Shown: positions 23,537 through 31,958 of the stretch, piece by piece
How the letters are laid out: every line of letters begins with the position of its first letter
Numbering within the stretch: the stretch's first letter is position 1
Source: Lithacetigena sp037446255 [NCBI: Coprothermobacterota bacterium]
Lineage (GTDB): Bacteria > Coprothermobacterota > HKB111
NCBI GenBank assembly: GCA_037446255.1
Contig: JBBIIY010000013.1
Span: forward strand, 1 to 31,987
Direction of reading: 5' to 3'
Length of the DNA stretch: 31,987 bases
Notes under the pieces: generated by a model
The model's input: only the letters and a program-made list of their open reading frames with translations
Database searches by the model: none
Told to the model about the DNA's origin: nothing
Program-made: the position numbers and the translations under genes

Positions 23537-23542
23537 TATAAT
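23537..23542 (+). promoter_or_regulatory. -10 box immediately before the RAYT start
   Basis: TATAAT ends 5 nt before the ATG at 23548, with TGG upstream (extended -10, TGn). There is no SD. The TTGACA at 23519-23524 is only 12 nt away, too close to act as its -35. The arrangement fits leaderless transcription. Confidence 0.45.
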
Positions 23543-23547
23543 TACAT

Positions 23548-24249
23548 ATGCCATTACCACCAAGAATTAACCTACCAAACATTCATTTTCATATACTTAA
23601 CCGTGGAAATAACAAAGAACCGATATTTTTAGATACATCGGATTATAAATATTTTCTCAGTCTTTTACTAAGATTCAAAAAAGAAATGCTCCCTAAAATA
23701 TACAATTATTGTATTATGCCAAACCATTTTCATCTTCTTCTTGAACCAGGTCCAACTGGAAATCTTTCCAAAATAACACAAAAATTAACTTTAGCTTATG
23801 CCAAATACTTCAACCAAAAATACAACAGGGTTGGGCATGTCTGGCAAGGAAGATTTCGCAGCTCATTAGTTGACAAAGAAAATTACTTCATTTATTGTGG
23901 TTTATACATAGAACTTAACCCAGTAAGAGCAGGTTTAGTTAATAGACCCGAGGAGTGGCCCTGGTCCAGTTATCATTATTACACTTCTGAAAAAAATGAG
24001 AATATTATCAATAATCTAATTGATGATAACCCATATTATCTTGAATTAGGGTATGACCCTTCTTCGCGAAGCAATAATTACCAGCGCCAGGTAAATAAAT
24101 TAATGGAAGAAGAGTGTTTAAATAATATAAGAAGTCAGCTTGAAAAAGGGATTCTTGGCAATCTGGAATTTCAAGAAAAATATAAACGCTTACTTATGTT
24201 TATAAATACCTCTTTCAGACCCCGGGGAAGACCCAAGAAACTTTCATAA
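23548..24249 (+). CDS. REP-associated tyrosine transposase (RAYT, Y1_Tnp/IS200-like)
   Basis: A 233-residue Y1-type HUH transposase. The metal-binding HxH is in 'MPNHFHLLL' (H60, H62), the N-terminal 'HFHILNRGNN' is typical, and the nucleophile is likely Y120 (or Y113/Y116) in 'YFIYCGLYIELNPVRAGL'. The C-terminus ends in 'RPRGRPKKLS', as in many RAYTs. RAYTs are single-copy domesticated relatives of IS200/IS605 transposases that bind and mobilise REP palindromes rather than being autonomous insertion sequences. Matching hairpins lie on both sides. Codons are visibly more AT-rich than those of its neighbours, consistent with acquisition. Confidence 0.92.
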   Translation: MPLPPRINLPNIHFHILNRGNNKEPIFLDTSDYKYFLSLLLRFKKEMLPKIYNYCIMPNHFHLLLEPGPTGNLSKITQKLTLAYAKYFNQKYNRVGHVWQGRFRSSLVDKENYFIYCGLYIELNPVRAGLVNRPEEWPWSSYHYYTSEKNENIINNLIDDNPYYLELGYDPSSRSNNYQRQVNKLMEEECLNNIRSQLEKGILGNLEFQEKYKRLLMFINTSFRPRGRPKKLS

Positions 24250-24381
24250 TACTGAAAAATACGAGAATCATTTTTATTTATTTCTTATGAATTATTCGTT
24301 CTCAATTACTCAGATCTTTTGATTATGAAATGATACTCATAAAAATTATTGCCTAAAATACTGTCAGTTACAAAGATTTTA

Positions 24382-24395
24382 GAGAAACGTTCTCA
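24382..24395. repeat. REP-like palindrome downstream of the RAYT gene
   Basis: GAGAA (24382-24386), ACG loop, TTCTC (24390-24394). It shares a 14-base core with the upstream copy at 23480. A looser GAGAA...TTCTC pair (24263-24303) lies between the gene and this copy. Confidence 0.65.
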
Positions 24396-24410
24396 TTTAT
24401 TTACATTTAT

Positions 24411-26903
24411 TTAACGGTATAAATCGCCTTTGAAGATGTCCAGAAATCTCTTTCTCTTATCTATCTCTTCCCTGGTGGGTAACTTTCGTTTAGGAAACAT
24501 CCTTTTCAATATATCCCTGCCCCTGATACCCAACATCCTGAGAGACAGTTCCAGAAGGAAAAACATTATAGAAAATAATAATAGTAAAGACCTCAAAAAT
24601 ATGGTATTTTTCCCGGTTGGCACATATAGTTTACTTATATCCTTAAAGCTTCCCAATATTGTCACCCCTTCCTGATTTTGCATTAGTGGAAGGATAAAAC
24701 TTTCCGAGGTAATTAAATATTCCTCAGGATAGGAGACCCCTAAAGGCACCTCTTTCAACAGAGTTCCTTGTTTATCGGTCAGGCGAAGAAAATAACTTCC
24801 CGAAGGTAACCCGGGCAAAACCGCTTCATAATTGTTAATCCCCTGGCGCACAAAACTGATGGCGAAAGTCTTGAAAGGAGTTTGCCCTCTGACTGTTCCG
24901 ACAATAGGGGTATTTAAAGGTAAAGGAGGTTCGCTATAATAAAAAACCTTTTCACCGATTACTTCCACATCACCATATTCCTGAAGAAAAAGCTCTCTTA
25001 CCATACCCGTTAAAAGTCGGGTAAAGACTGTAGAGTTAAGAAATTCTCCCGATAATTTCCCCTCACCATCAGCAGTATATACCAGTGACTTACCCAGCCC
25101 GACCTCTTTAATTGCTACCAACGGTTCATCAAGGGAAGTAGCTATAATCATCTGTGAGCCTTCTTTGAGGGTTGTTCGCAGATATCCAGAAAGAATAGAT
25201 TCTCTCAGTTCTTTATCGCTAATTTCTTTTAATATGTTATGGGAGGAAGCCCTTTTAGGGTTAAAAGGCTTGAGATAAAGATAGCTGGCTTTAATCCGTC
25301 CGACCTCACGACTGGCAATTTCTGGAAGGTTTTCGCCTTCAGGTGAGTAATAAACCTTACCTCCCCAGGGAGCAGTAATTTTCTTCAAGAATTCCAGGTT
25401 GGCATCCTGCCCCACACCGATAGCAATCACTTCCACCTTCTGATCTTTTAATTTAAGTAATACTTCTTCTAAACCCTCTTGCGGGGCAATGCCATCAGAA
25501 ATCAGCAACAACTGTTTGTTGGTAGCTTCAATACCTTCAAAGGTTATAGTGGCTTCTTTCAAAGCCTCTATGATGTCCGTACCTCCTCCTGCCTGTAATC
25601 CATCTATTTCTTCATCAATATTTTTCTCTCTTTCTTTCAAGGGATAATCAAAAGGTAAAATTAATTCAGATTTTGAGTGAAACGCAATAAGAGAAAAAAG
25701 GTCATCTGGAGAAAGCACTTTCAAGGCACGCTTCACCCCTTCTTTGGCTAATTTAAGCTTGGTACCATATCTTCCTTCAGTTGCCATGCTGCCTGAGGTG
25801 TCCATCACCACCAGAAGAGCCACTTCAGGGATACGATGGGGAACCTGAACTTCCGAAAAAACCGGCAATAGCTCTTCCAGGGCGCTTCCTTTATACCCAC
25901 CCAGACCAAAACTTCTACCCCCACCTATAGTTATCATCCCCCTTCCTTGCTCCTTCAGGTAACGGGTAAGAAGCAGTAAATTTTCAGTCTTAAAATCCAT
26001 TGCTGATACATCCAGCAAAATAATCCCTCTATAACCCATCAGCTCTTCATAGGTTATCGGGAAACGCTTAACAGGACGGGAGTCCACCTCAAAACCCTGC
26101 TCTGTCAATAGACTATCTATCCATTTACTATTAACTTCCTCACCGTAAAGCAAAAGGAGGGGATAAGAATCGTCCATAAACAGGGAAATCAGGTAATCAT
26201 TATTCTGAGTCCAGGTGTCCACAGTTTCCAACAAAGATACCTTTAATTGAACATAAGAGGAACTATTTTTAATTTTAACAGTCGGAGAAAAGGAGTTTAG
26301 ACCAGGAAACAAAGATACTTCCATTACCTCCAGGGTTTCATATACTGTGGTTTCCGGTGAATAGATTTTCACTTTCAGCATGCCCTGAGTTCTTTCGGTT
26401 GAATAAATCTCTACTTTCAGGGAAAAAGGTTTCTGGCGAAAGATTCGTGAGGGTGCTTCCACTCTCTTTATCAGCGTTTCTTTTAAATACCCTTCCAATG
26501 GTAAAAGATAAAGAGGAACCTGGCTCCTTTTATAATAAGGAAGCATTCGGGTAATCTCGCCTGAAGTCTGTACCATATCTGAAACCAGGAGCACCGCCTG
26601 GGGGTGGTGACCCAGAGCCACCGTAAGGGCTTCTTCAAAATTGGTGGTTTCTTCGGCTTCTCCGGCAATGGTTGAACCAGCAAAAGGAATTACTACCACA
26701 TTTCCCTCAATATTTTTCAGGTAGGAAGCAACCAGTTGATTGACATCCCCCGCCAGGTCTTTCACACTTCTGGATTCGTCTACCAGAACTACCAACTTAC
26801 CACGGGAAGACCTAACTTCCAGGGTGGGATTTATAATTGTCAAGACGAGTAAGCCTAAAACAAGTGTTCTAAGTGCCGGGGCCAGACTCCAAAACCTTTT
26901 CAT
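24411..26903 (-). CDS. Large membrane protein with two VWA domains and a GATase1-like domain
   Basis: An 830-residue protein: an N-terminal helix (about 10-25), a first VWA domain with the MIDAS sequence DESRS (42-46), beta-rich linker (about 135-245), a GATase1-like region (about 250-355, 'LLYGEEVNSKWIDSLLTEQGFEVDSRP' to 'TIGGGRSFGLGGYKGSALEELLPV'), a second VWA domain with canonical DTSGS (368-372), further beta regions, and a C-terminal transmembrane helix (about 775-795). VWA domains with MIDAS bind partners through a divalent metal. The catalytic cysteine and histidine of a working amidotransferase are not evident. It is the last gene of the five-gene island and follows the VWA gene at 26911 by 7 nt. 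Confidence 0.88.
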   Translation of the reverse strand: MKRFWSLAPALRTLVLGLLVLTIINPTLEVRSSRGKLVVLVDESRSVKDLAGDVNQLVASYLKNIEGNVVVIPFAGSTIAGEAEETTNFEEALTVALGHHPQAVLLVSDMVQTSGEITRMLPYYKRSQVPLYLLPLEGYLKETLIKRVEAPSRIFRQKPFSLKVEIYSTERTQGMLKVKIYSPETTVYETLEVMEVSLFPGLNSFSPTVKIKNSSSYVQLKVSLLETVDTWTQNNDYLISLFMDDSYPLLLLYGEEVNSKWIDSLLTEQGFEVDSRPVKRFPITYEELMGYRGIILLDVSAMDFKTENLLLLTRYLKEQGRGMITIGGGRSFGLGGYKGSALEELLPVFSEVQVPHRIPEVALLVVMDTSGSMATEGRYGTKLKLAKEGVKRALKVLSPDDLFSLIAFHSKSELILPFDYPLKEREKNIDEEIDGLQAGGGTDIIEALKEATITFEGIEATNKQLLLISDGIAPQEGLEEVLLKLKDQKVEVIAIGVGQDANLEFLKKITAPWGGKVYYSPEGENLPEIASREVGRIKASYLYLKPFNPKRASSHNILKEISDKELRESILSGYLRTTLKEGSQMIIATSLDEPLVAIKEVGLGKSLVYTADGEGKLSGEFLNSTVFTRLLTGMVRELFLQEYGDVEVIGEKVFYYSEPPLPLNTPIVGTVRGQTPFKTFAISFVRQGINNYEAVLPGLPSGSYFLRLTDKQGTLLKEVPLGVSYPEEYLITSESFILPLMQNQEGVTILGSFKDISKLYVPTGKNTIFLRSLLLLFSIMFFLLELSLRMLGIRGRDILKRMFPKRKLPTREEIDKRKRFLDIFKGDLYR

Positions 26904-26910
26904 AACAAGA

Positions 26911-28674
26911 CTACCATCTCTTCCATAAAAGATAATAACTCAAAGAAAGTAGCGCAATACCTAATATAATGATATAAGGCACCAGGGAAAGCGGCTTCAA
27001 TTTGGCTGACTCAGGAAAGGGTAAATTGGTAAGAGTTGCCTGGATAGATGACTCTTCGGGTGGATAATTAACCGAAATATAATAACTGCTGAAAATATTC
27101 TTTATCTCATAAACACCAGCTTCCATTAACTTCAGCATCCCTTCGGGAAGGTAATCCTTTTCACCGGAAGGAACGATTATTTCACCTTCCAACAGACTTA
27201 TATCTTCCCCCAGGTAGGCTTCCATATTCTTACTATCAACATAAGAGATGATATTTTTTATCAGAGTGGGAAATGCTGGAAGTAAGGTTAAATTGGAAGA
27301 TGACAGGGGAAAAGCAAAAGTAAGGCGAAGGGCGGGTTCTTTTTCCATTATTATCAGGGGAATTTCTGCTTCTCCCTGCTTGAGAGAAAGAAGCACCTCC
27401 CCTTTATATTCTCCTTGATAGGCTTTATCAATCGCTAAATTTTCTAAATCCACATATTTGAGGAGTGGATGCTCTTTTATAATATACTCGGAATCTTCCC
27501 AGTTATCCTCCGTAAGGGATATCTCCTTGATGCCCTCTCCTTCCTGATTTATTAGCACAACTGGCCTATGAGGCAGGGTTGAGGGCTTGCTTCCCAATAA
27601 AAAATAGACATCGTAGCCTCCAAAAACCATATCTTCCGGTTTCAGGTTGAATACCATTACTTCATCTTTAACCGCTGAAAGGGCAGCTTTCAGAAAAAGA
27701 TTTTCCCTACCCACCATAGCTACCTTCAAAGGTTCTTTCCTGCCACCAGAAAAATAAGCCTGATTATCCATATCCAGAAAATCAAGCCCGGAAAGGAGAG
27801 TAAATTCGGCTTTAAGGTAGGGAAAATTATCGGTCAACTTGTACAAAATCTCTCTTCCTTCCCCAGCAATAAGCGATATTTCCGTTTGAAAAAGGGGTTC
27901 CTGATGACTTACCGTCAATTTCAGGTTAACTTCCTTTTCACCGTCGTTTTTTAGCACCAGGAATAGATAATATTCGCCACCGCTTTCTTCTATGACCATC
28001 CTTTTGAAATAGACATTGTCGCTACGAGTTAATAGCGGCAAACCTGATAAACCAACTCCTGTAAAATAATCAGGATATTTGTTTTCTTCCTGTATTGCTG
28101 GAAGCGCAGAGCCATCGGTTAGCAGGTATACAAGAGCATCTCCTCCTCCCGCAGATTTTGCCAGGGAGGAGGCTTCTTTCCACATAAACCGTGTAGCAGT
28201 GGGTTTAATCTCCTCCAATCGTTTTATTAGCAAGGAAGCGTTTTTTGCTTCAAAGAGTTTCGGGTAAGGAGGCTCCCCCACGATTAATGAGTATTTTGAG
28301 GAGGGGTATTTTCTAACCACCTCCCTGGCTTCATTTATTAAATAAGAAAATCGGCTGGGTTCAATGTCTTTAGCGTTAAGGGAAAATGAATTATCCACTA
28401 CCAATATCAAATGAGGCACACGGTAGGCTTGTATATAGGGCAGGCTCAGGCTAACTATCAGTAAAGCGCTAATCAGTAAATCCAGTATAAGTTGAAATAA
28501 AAAAGGGGGTTTCTTCCTGCGAAAGATAGAAGTAGTTTGTGGCTCCATATCCCGAAAAAATCTCAAAGTAGGATAGTTTTTCGGGCGCGGTTGCCGGCGA
28601 AATAAATAGAGAAATATTATATATCCCCAGACAGGCATTATTAACCAGAGCATCCAGCCTCTTTCAAAACTCAT
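26911..28674 (-). CDS. BatA-like membrane protein with VWA domain
   Basis: A protein of about 587 residues. It has two N-terminal hydrophobic helices (about 8-26 and 58-80) around the 'PRPKNYPTLRFFRDMEP' segment seen in BatA/aerotolerance operon proteins, then a VWA domain with MIDAS DNSFS (94-98), a beta-rich region, and a C-terminal transmembrane helix before 'LLWKRW'. I choose ATG 28674, which has an AGGAGGGGG SD 12 nt upstream and lies one base after the DUF58 stop; the longer frame from 28725 would start inside the DUF58 gene. Coupling to DUF58 and MoxR suggests a MoxR-assisted complex. Confidence 0.88.
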   Translation of the reverse strand: MSFERGWMLWLIMPVWGYIIFLYLFRRQPRPKNYPTLRFFRDMEPQTTSIFRRKKPPFLFQLILDLLISALLIVSLSLPYIQAYRVPHLILVVDNSFSLNAKDIEPSRFSYLINEAREVVRKYPSSKYSLIVGEPPYPKLFEAKNASLLIKRLEEIKPTATRFMWKEASSLAKSAGGGDALVYLLTDGSALPAIQEENKYPDYFTGVGLSGLPLLTRSDNVYFKRMVIEESGGEYYLFLVLKNDGEKEVNLKLTVSHQEPLFQTEISLIAGEGREILYKLTDNFPYLKAEFTLLSGLDFLDMDNQAYFSGGRKEPLKVAMVGRENLFLKAALSAVKDEVMVFNLKPEDMVFGGYDVYFLLGSKPSTLPHRPVVLINQEGEGIKEISLTEDNWEDSEYIIKEHPLLKYVDLENLAIDKAYQGEYKGEVLLSLKQGEAEIPLIIMEKEPALRLTFAFPLSSSNLTLLPAFPTLIKNIISYVDSKNMEAYLGEDISLLEGEIIVPSGEKDYLPEGMLKLMEAGVYEIKNIFSSYYISVNYPPEESSIQATLTNLPFPESAKLKPLSLVPYIIILGIALLSLSYYLLWKRW

Positions 28675-28675
28675 C

Positions 28676-29542
28676 TCAGTAAATAACCCCCTCCTTGAGC
28701 AACCTGTAAAACAGGGCATCTTCACTATCTTGATTGTTTATGAAAAAACATCTACCCCCTGCTTTAACTATCTCTTCCTGCCTCTGGACAAAATAATGGT
28801 TGTACTGCTCTTTATACAGCTGAATACTTTCTTTTTGGAAATAAAAAGATAGTTTAGCGTCTTCTTCCAGGTCTTTCAAATTTACTTCACCTATTTCTGA
28901 TGGCTCTAATTCTTCATAAGACTGGATCACTATCACCGTGAAGGCTAAAGAATGGAGTTTTAATTGTCTCCAATAGGAAATAAACTCCGAGGGAAGAAAT
29001 AAATCGGTAAGAAGGTAAACACCTCCACGGAAAGGGATTGATTCCAGCAAGTTTTTAAACTCCGAAAGTGGGGGAAATTTACCTGCTGGTAAAAGATAGG
29101 TCAAATGCTCTTCAAAGTAGCGGTAATGATTTATATGATTCAGATAAACAGGTTTTTCATTATCCTGTGGAAGAGGAAAAAACAAGACTTTCTCCCTCTT
29201 ATTTAGAGCCAGAAAGGTTATTAAAGAGGCTACCTTTTGGGCAATGAAAAATTTGGAGGGCTCTCCAAAATCAAGCGAGAGGCTTCTATCAAGTAAAATA
29301 ACAAAGTTGCCCTCCTCCTCTTCTTCGTACACCTTAACGAACAGTTTCCTAAGCCTGGCGTAAGCTTTAAAATCCACCCTCTTGAGTTCATCACCAGGTG
29401 AATAAGACCTGAAATCCGCTAACTCCAAGGAACGGCCTGTCCTTGTGGACCTTCGGCTTCCACCAACGGTGCCCCTACCTTTAAGCAGATTAAGATGGTA
29501 TTCTCTAAGTTTTTCCTTAAACCCCGGGGAAAGAAACGGCAT
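28676..29542 (-). CDS. DUF58 family protein with VWA-like MIDAS
   Basis: A 288-residue protein with the DUF58 signature 'ELADFRSYSPGDELKRVDFKAYAR' (about 40-63) and a VWA-like MIDAS sequence DRSLS (85-89). No membrane segment is obvious. DUF58 proteins are common partners of MoxR ATPases and may act as adaptors between the ATPase and its membrane targets. It follows moxR by 8 nt. The SD is weak (AGAAGATAAAG). Confidence 0.9.
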   Translation of the reverse strand: MPFLSPGFKEKLREYHLNLLKGRGTVGGSRRSTRTGRSLELADFRSYSPGDELKRVDFKAYARLRKLFVKVYEEEEEGNFVILLDRSLSLDFGEPSKFFIAQKVASLITFLALNKREKVLFFPLPQDNEKPVYLNHINHYRYFEEHLTYLLPAGKFPPLSEFKNLLESIPFRGGVYLLTDLFLPSEFISYWRQLKLHSLAFTVIVIQSYEELEPSEIGEVNLKDLEEDAKLSFYFQKESIQLYKEQYNHYFVQRQEEIVKAGGRCFFINNQDSEDALFYRLLKEGVIY

Positions 29543-29550
29543 AAATATCT

Positions 29551-30528
29551 TTATCTTCTAACCAGTTCAACTACTTTCTCGATCAGAGAATCGTGCCCAA
29601 CTTTATCAGCCTCACCCTCGAAATTGAGAATAAGCCTGTGTCTTAGAGCCGGGTAAGCCACTTCCTGAATATCGCTAAAACTTAAGTTTGGCCTGTCTTC
29701 CAGCATGGCTTTTACTTTTCCCGCCCTTAATAAAACCTGTACTCCCCTGGGACTTGAGCCATAGCGAACAAATTTCCTTACTTCAAAAGGGGCTAAATCT
29801 CCCTCGGGGTGAGTTCCCATTACCAATCGGGAAGCATAATTTACCACTTCAGGGGCTACCGGCATAACCTCTATGAAGGAAACAACTTCCCTTAGAAGAT
29901 TTTCATCACCTACTTCTTCCACATTCGGTTCGGTATAAGGAGATGTCTCTATGCCAATTCTCCTGAGGGTATTTAGATCCGGGAAGGGAATTATGATCTT
30001 CAGGCTAAACCTGTCCAGTTGAGCTTCAGGAAGCGGGTAGGTGCCTTCCATTTCAATAGGATTCTGGGTGGCCACCACAAAAAAAGGGTTGGGCAAGGGA
30101 TAGGTGATTTCTCCAGCAGTAACAGTCCTTTCCTGCATCGCTTCCAGCAGGGCTGACTGAACCTTGGGAGTAGCACGGTTTATTTCATCAGCGAGCAAGA
30201 GATGGGAAAATATAGGACCCTTCATAAAAACAAACTCCCGCAGGCCTTCCTTCTCAATAAGCAGGTGGGTACCCGTAATATCGGCTGGCATTAAATCGGG
30301 CGTGAACTGAATTCTCTTGAAAGTCAGGGAAAAGGTTTTAGCCAGAGCCTTCACCAGCATGGTCTTACCCAGCCCGGGCAACCCTTCCACCAGGGTGTGT
30401 CCCTGTGAGAAAAAGGCAAAGAGAAGCTCTTTAACCACTTTTTCTTGACCGAAAAGTATGGAATTAAGCTCTTTTTCCACCTTGAGTAAAACGGTGCGTA
30501 CTTCGTTAAAATTCATTCTTGTTTGCAT
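29551..30528 (-). CDS. MoxR-family AAA+ ATPase
   Basis: A 325-residue AAA+ protein with Walker A GLPGLGKT (49-56), Walker B 'LLADEINRA', sensor 1 'VVATQNPIEMEGTYPLPEAQLDRF' and sensor 2 'SPRGVQVLL'. MoxR ATPases form hexamers that act as chaperones for VWA-domain proteins in complex assembly or activation. The ATG (30528) is preceded by GGAAGG, and the gene follows the membrane-protein gene at 30630 by 101 bp. It heads the coupled set moxR-DUF58-VWA-VWA. Confidence 0.94.
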   Translation of the reverse strand: MQTRMNFNEVRTVLLKVEKELNSILFGQEKVVKELLFAFFSQGHTLVEGLPGLGKTMLVKALAKTFSLTFKRIQFTPDLMPADITGTHLLIEKEGLREFVFMKGPIFSHLLLADEINRATPKVQSALLEAMQERTVTAGEITYPLPNPFFVVATQNPIEMEGTYPLPEAQLDRFSLKIIIPFPDLNTLRRIGIETSPYTEPNVEEVGDENLLREVVSFIEVMPVAPEVVNYASRLVMGTHPEGDLAPFEVRKFVRYGSSPRGVQVLLRAGKVKAMLEDRPNLSFSDIQEVAYPALRHRLILNFEGEADKVGHDSLIEKVVELVRR

Positions 30529-30629
30529 AGTTATTCCTTCCTTGACACTTCCGATGGTTATCTGGATGGTATTTATATTTACTCATTTTATTTATCATGA
30601 TACGGGCGGGGCTTAAAAAGGTTAGTTTT
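30529..30629. other. Spacer between membrane protein gene and moxR
   Basis: Only a perfect 10-bp palindrome TATCATGATA (30593-30602) and a GGAAGG SD for moxR stand out. No clear promoter or terminator was found, so moxR may rely on upstream transcription. Confidence 0.3.
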
Positions 30630-31889
30630 TCAGGGAGAAATAAGTTCAAAATAACTCCTGATAACCCCACGATAAGAGGTGGGAAGAGGTGCTGATTTTA
30701 TATACAGAAGCGCTTCTGCCCTGCTTAATTCTATCTTTAACAGTTCCCCTGTGTTAAGCTCGCCCTTTATCCCAGGGGTGGAGCGAAGTTTCAGGGTAAA
30801 GATGTCTTTAAAAAGCTTCAGTTCGTCAATTGAACTAATGGGAGTAAAGGTGTTTTCTTCGGCTTTCTTCCTCCTTATGGTAGAGTAGGAAGCTGAGGAT
30901 TTACCAGTTTCAGTTTGAGATACAGAGCTGGAAGTATTACTTTTGGAAGGGGTGGCTTCAATAGCCGGACCAGAACCTGCTCCGACGGTTCCGCTTCCTT
31001 CTCTTAACTCGGCTTCACCCTCTTTTTCTTCAAGAGAAGCACCGCTACTGCCTTTAAGGCCCTCTTCCAGCATCTTGATCAGCGGGTTCAAGAGAGCCAG
31101 GGTTTTTTCATAATTTTGTTCTTTAACAGCTTTATCCAGTTCAGCTAATTTTTCTTTAATTTCCGGGGTGGGATTTTTGAGGTTTTTAATTAAATCTTCG
31201 GTAAGGGTTTTAAGGCTTTTTCTCAGTTCTTCTTCCACCGAGTAGGGAGTTGTTTTTTCATCTTCTTCATTAATGTTTTCAGTTTCTGCTTGAAGTGCCC
31301 CATCGTTAGCCAGGTCTTCTCCCAACTGGGGTATATTAAAAATATTTTTTTTATTTCTTGGAGGTAAGAAACCTTCCTCCTGTTCGGGTATTCCCAGGTA
31401 GTCTCCGTTGGAAGAGAACAGGTTTTCATCAATACCTTCCTTTCCGTTATAATCAAAACCGAGTGTTCCACTTAAAAGGTTGGCTACTATCAGAATGGTT
31501 GTGGATAAAACTATCAAACGCAGGGGAAATTTCCTGAAAAATAATTTCCATAATGAAGTTTTGATAAATGAATTCTCACGCATAACCATTTTTTCCACAT
31601 AGGGAGAAGAAGGCTCTGCAATATATCTGGTCAAAAACAGCTCGCCAGTTTTTAATTCTTCATCCAGAAGTAGATATTTTCGGCGTCCGGGTAGGGTAAG
31701 ATAATAAAACGAAAAAGGTAATAGGCATAAAATCATTATAAATACCAACTGGAAAGGATTTTGCCAGGGTGACCCAAAAATAGACCAGAGCAGAATAACA
31801 AATGAAGCAATTAACAAGCCCACCGAGTTAATCCGCAGGAATTCTCTCAGGTAATAGCAGGTAAAAAAGAGTATTTTTCTAATTTTCAT
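30630..31889 (-). CDS. Membrane protein of unknown function, first gene of the MoxR/VWA island
   Basis: A 419-residue protein with three hydrophobic helices (about 22-38, 47-64, 122-140), a charged, Glu/Lys-rich helical region (about 190-290), a serine/glycine-rich low-complexity stretch (about 290-340), and a C-terminal 'LLYIKSAPLPTSYRGVIRSYFELISP'. The tail resembles the ends of membrane proteins often found beside MoxR/VWA genes ('..P..YR..V..YF..'). It has no VWA or catalytic motif that I can see. I do not recognise its family. It may be the membrane target of the ATPase. Confidence 0.8.
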   Translation of the reverse strand: MKIRKILFFTCYYLREFLRINSVGLLIASFVILLWSIFGSPWQNPFQLVFIMILCLLPFSFYYLTLPGRRKYLLLDEELKTGELFLTRYIAEPSSPYVEKMVMRENSFIKTSLWKLFFRKFPLRLIVLSTTILIVANLLSGTLGFDYNGKEGIDENLFSSNGDYLGIPEQEEGFLPPRNKKNIFNIPQLGEDLANDGALQAETENINEEDEKTTPYSVEEELRKSLKTLTEDLIKNLKNPTPEIKEKLAELDKAVKEQNYEKTLALLNPLIKMLEEGLKGSSGASLEEKEGEAELREGSGTVGAGSGPAIEATPSKSNTSSSVSQTETGKSSASYSTIRRKKAEENTFTPISSIDELKLFKDIFTLKLRSTPGIKGELNTGELLKIELSRAEALLYIKSAPLPTSYRGVIRSYFELISP

Positions 31890-31907
31890 ATATTATCGCC
31901 CATCATA

Positions 31908-31938
31908 ATTATACAACTTAATAATGGGTATATGTCAT
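31908..31938 (-). promoter_or_regulatory. Candidate promoter of the MoxR/VWA island
   Basis: Minus-strand TATAAT (31908-31913) with an ATGACA -35-like sequence (31933-31938, 19-nt spacer, longer than ideal). The start codon is 18 nt after the -10 box, and only a weak SD is present. The -35 overlaps the palindrome at 31937. Confidence 0.35.
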
Positions 31939-31958
31939 GCTGAACCACGATCCAGCAT
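31937..31958. repeat. ATGCTG...CAGCAT palindromic repeat
   Basis: 6-bp arms ATGCTG and CAGCAT around a 10-nt middle. It shares GATCCAGCA with the palindrome at 20945-20963, so both may be copies of one dispersed element. Confidence 0.5.

Noticed and set aside
23519-23542. TTGACA...TATAAT as a normal promoter for the RAYT gene
   Set aside because: The spacer is only 12 nt, so the two boxes cannot act together; an extended -10 is more likely.
24250-24381. Terminator downstream of the RAYT gene
   Set aside because: Only loose AT-rich inverted repeats are present, and none is followed by a clean T-run.
28675-28725. ATG 28725 as the start of the BatA-like gene
   Set aside because: It would overlap the DUF58 gene by 50 bases and add a non-hydrophobic extension; ATG 28674 has a good SD and follows the DUF58 stop by one base.
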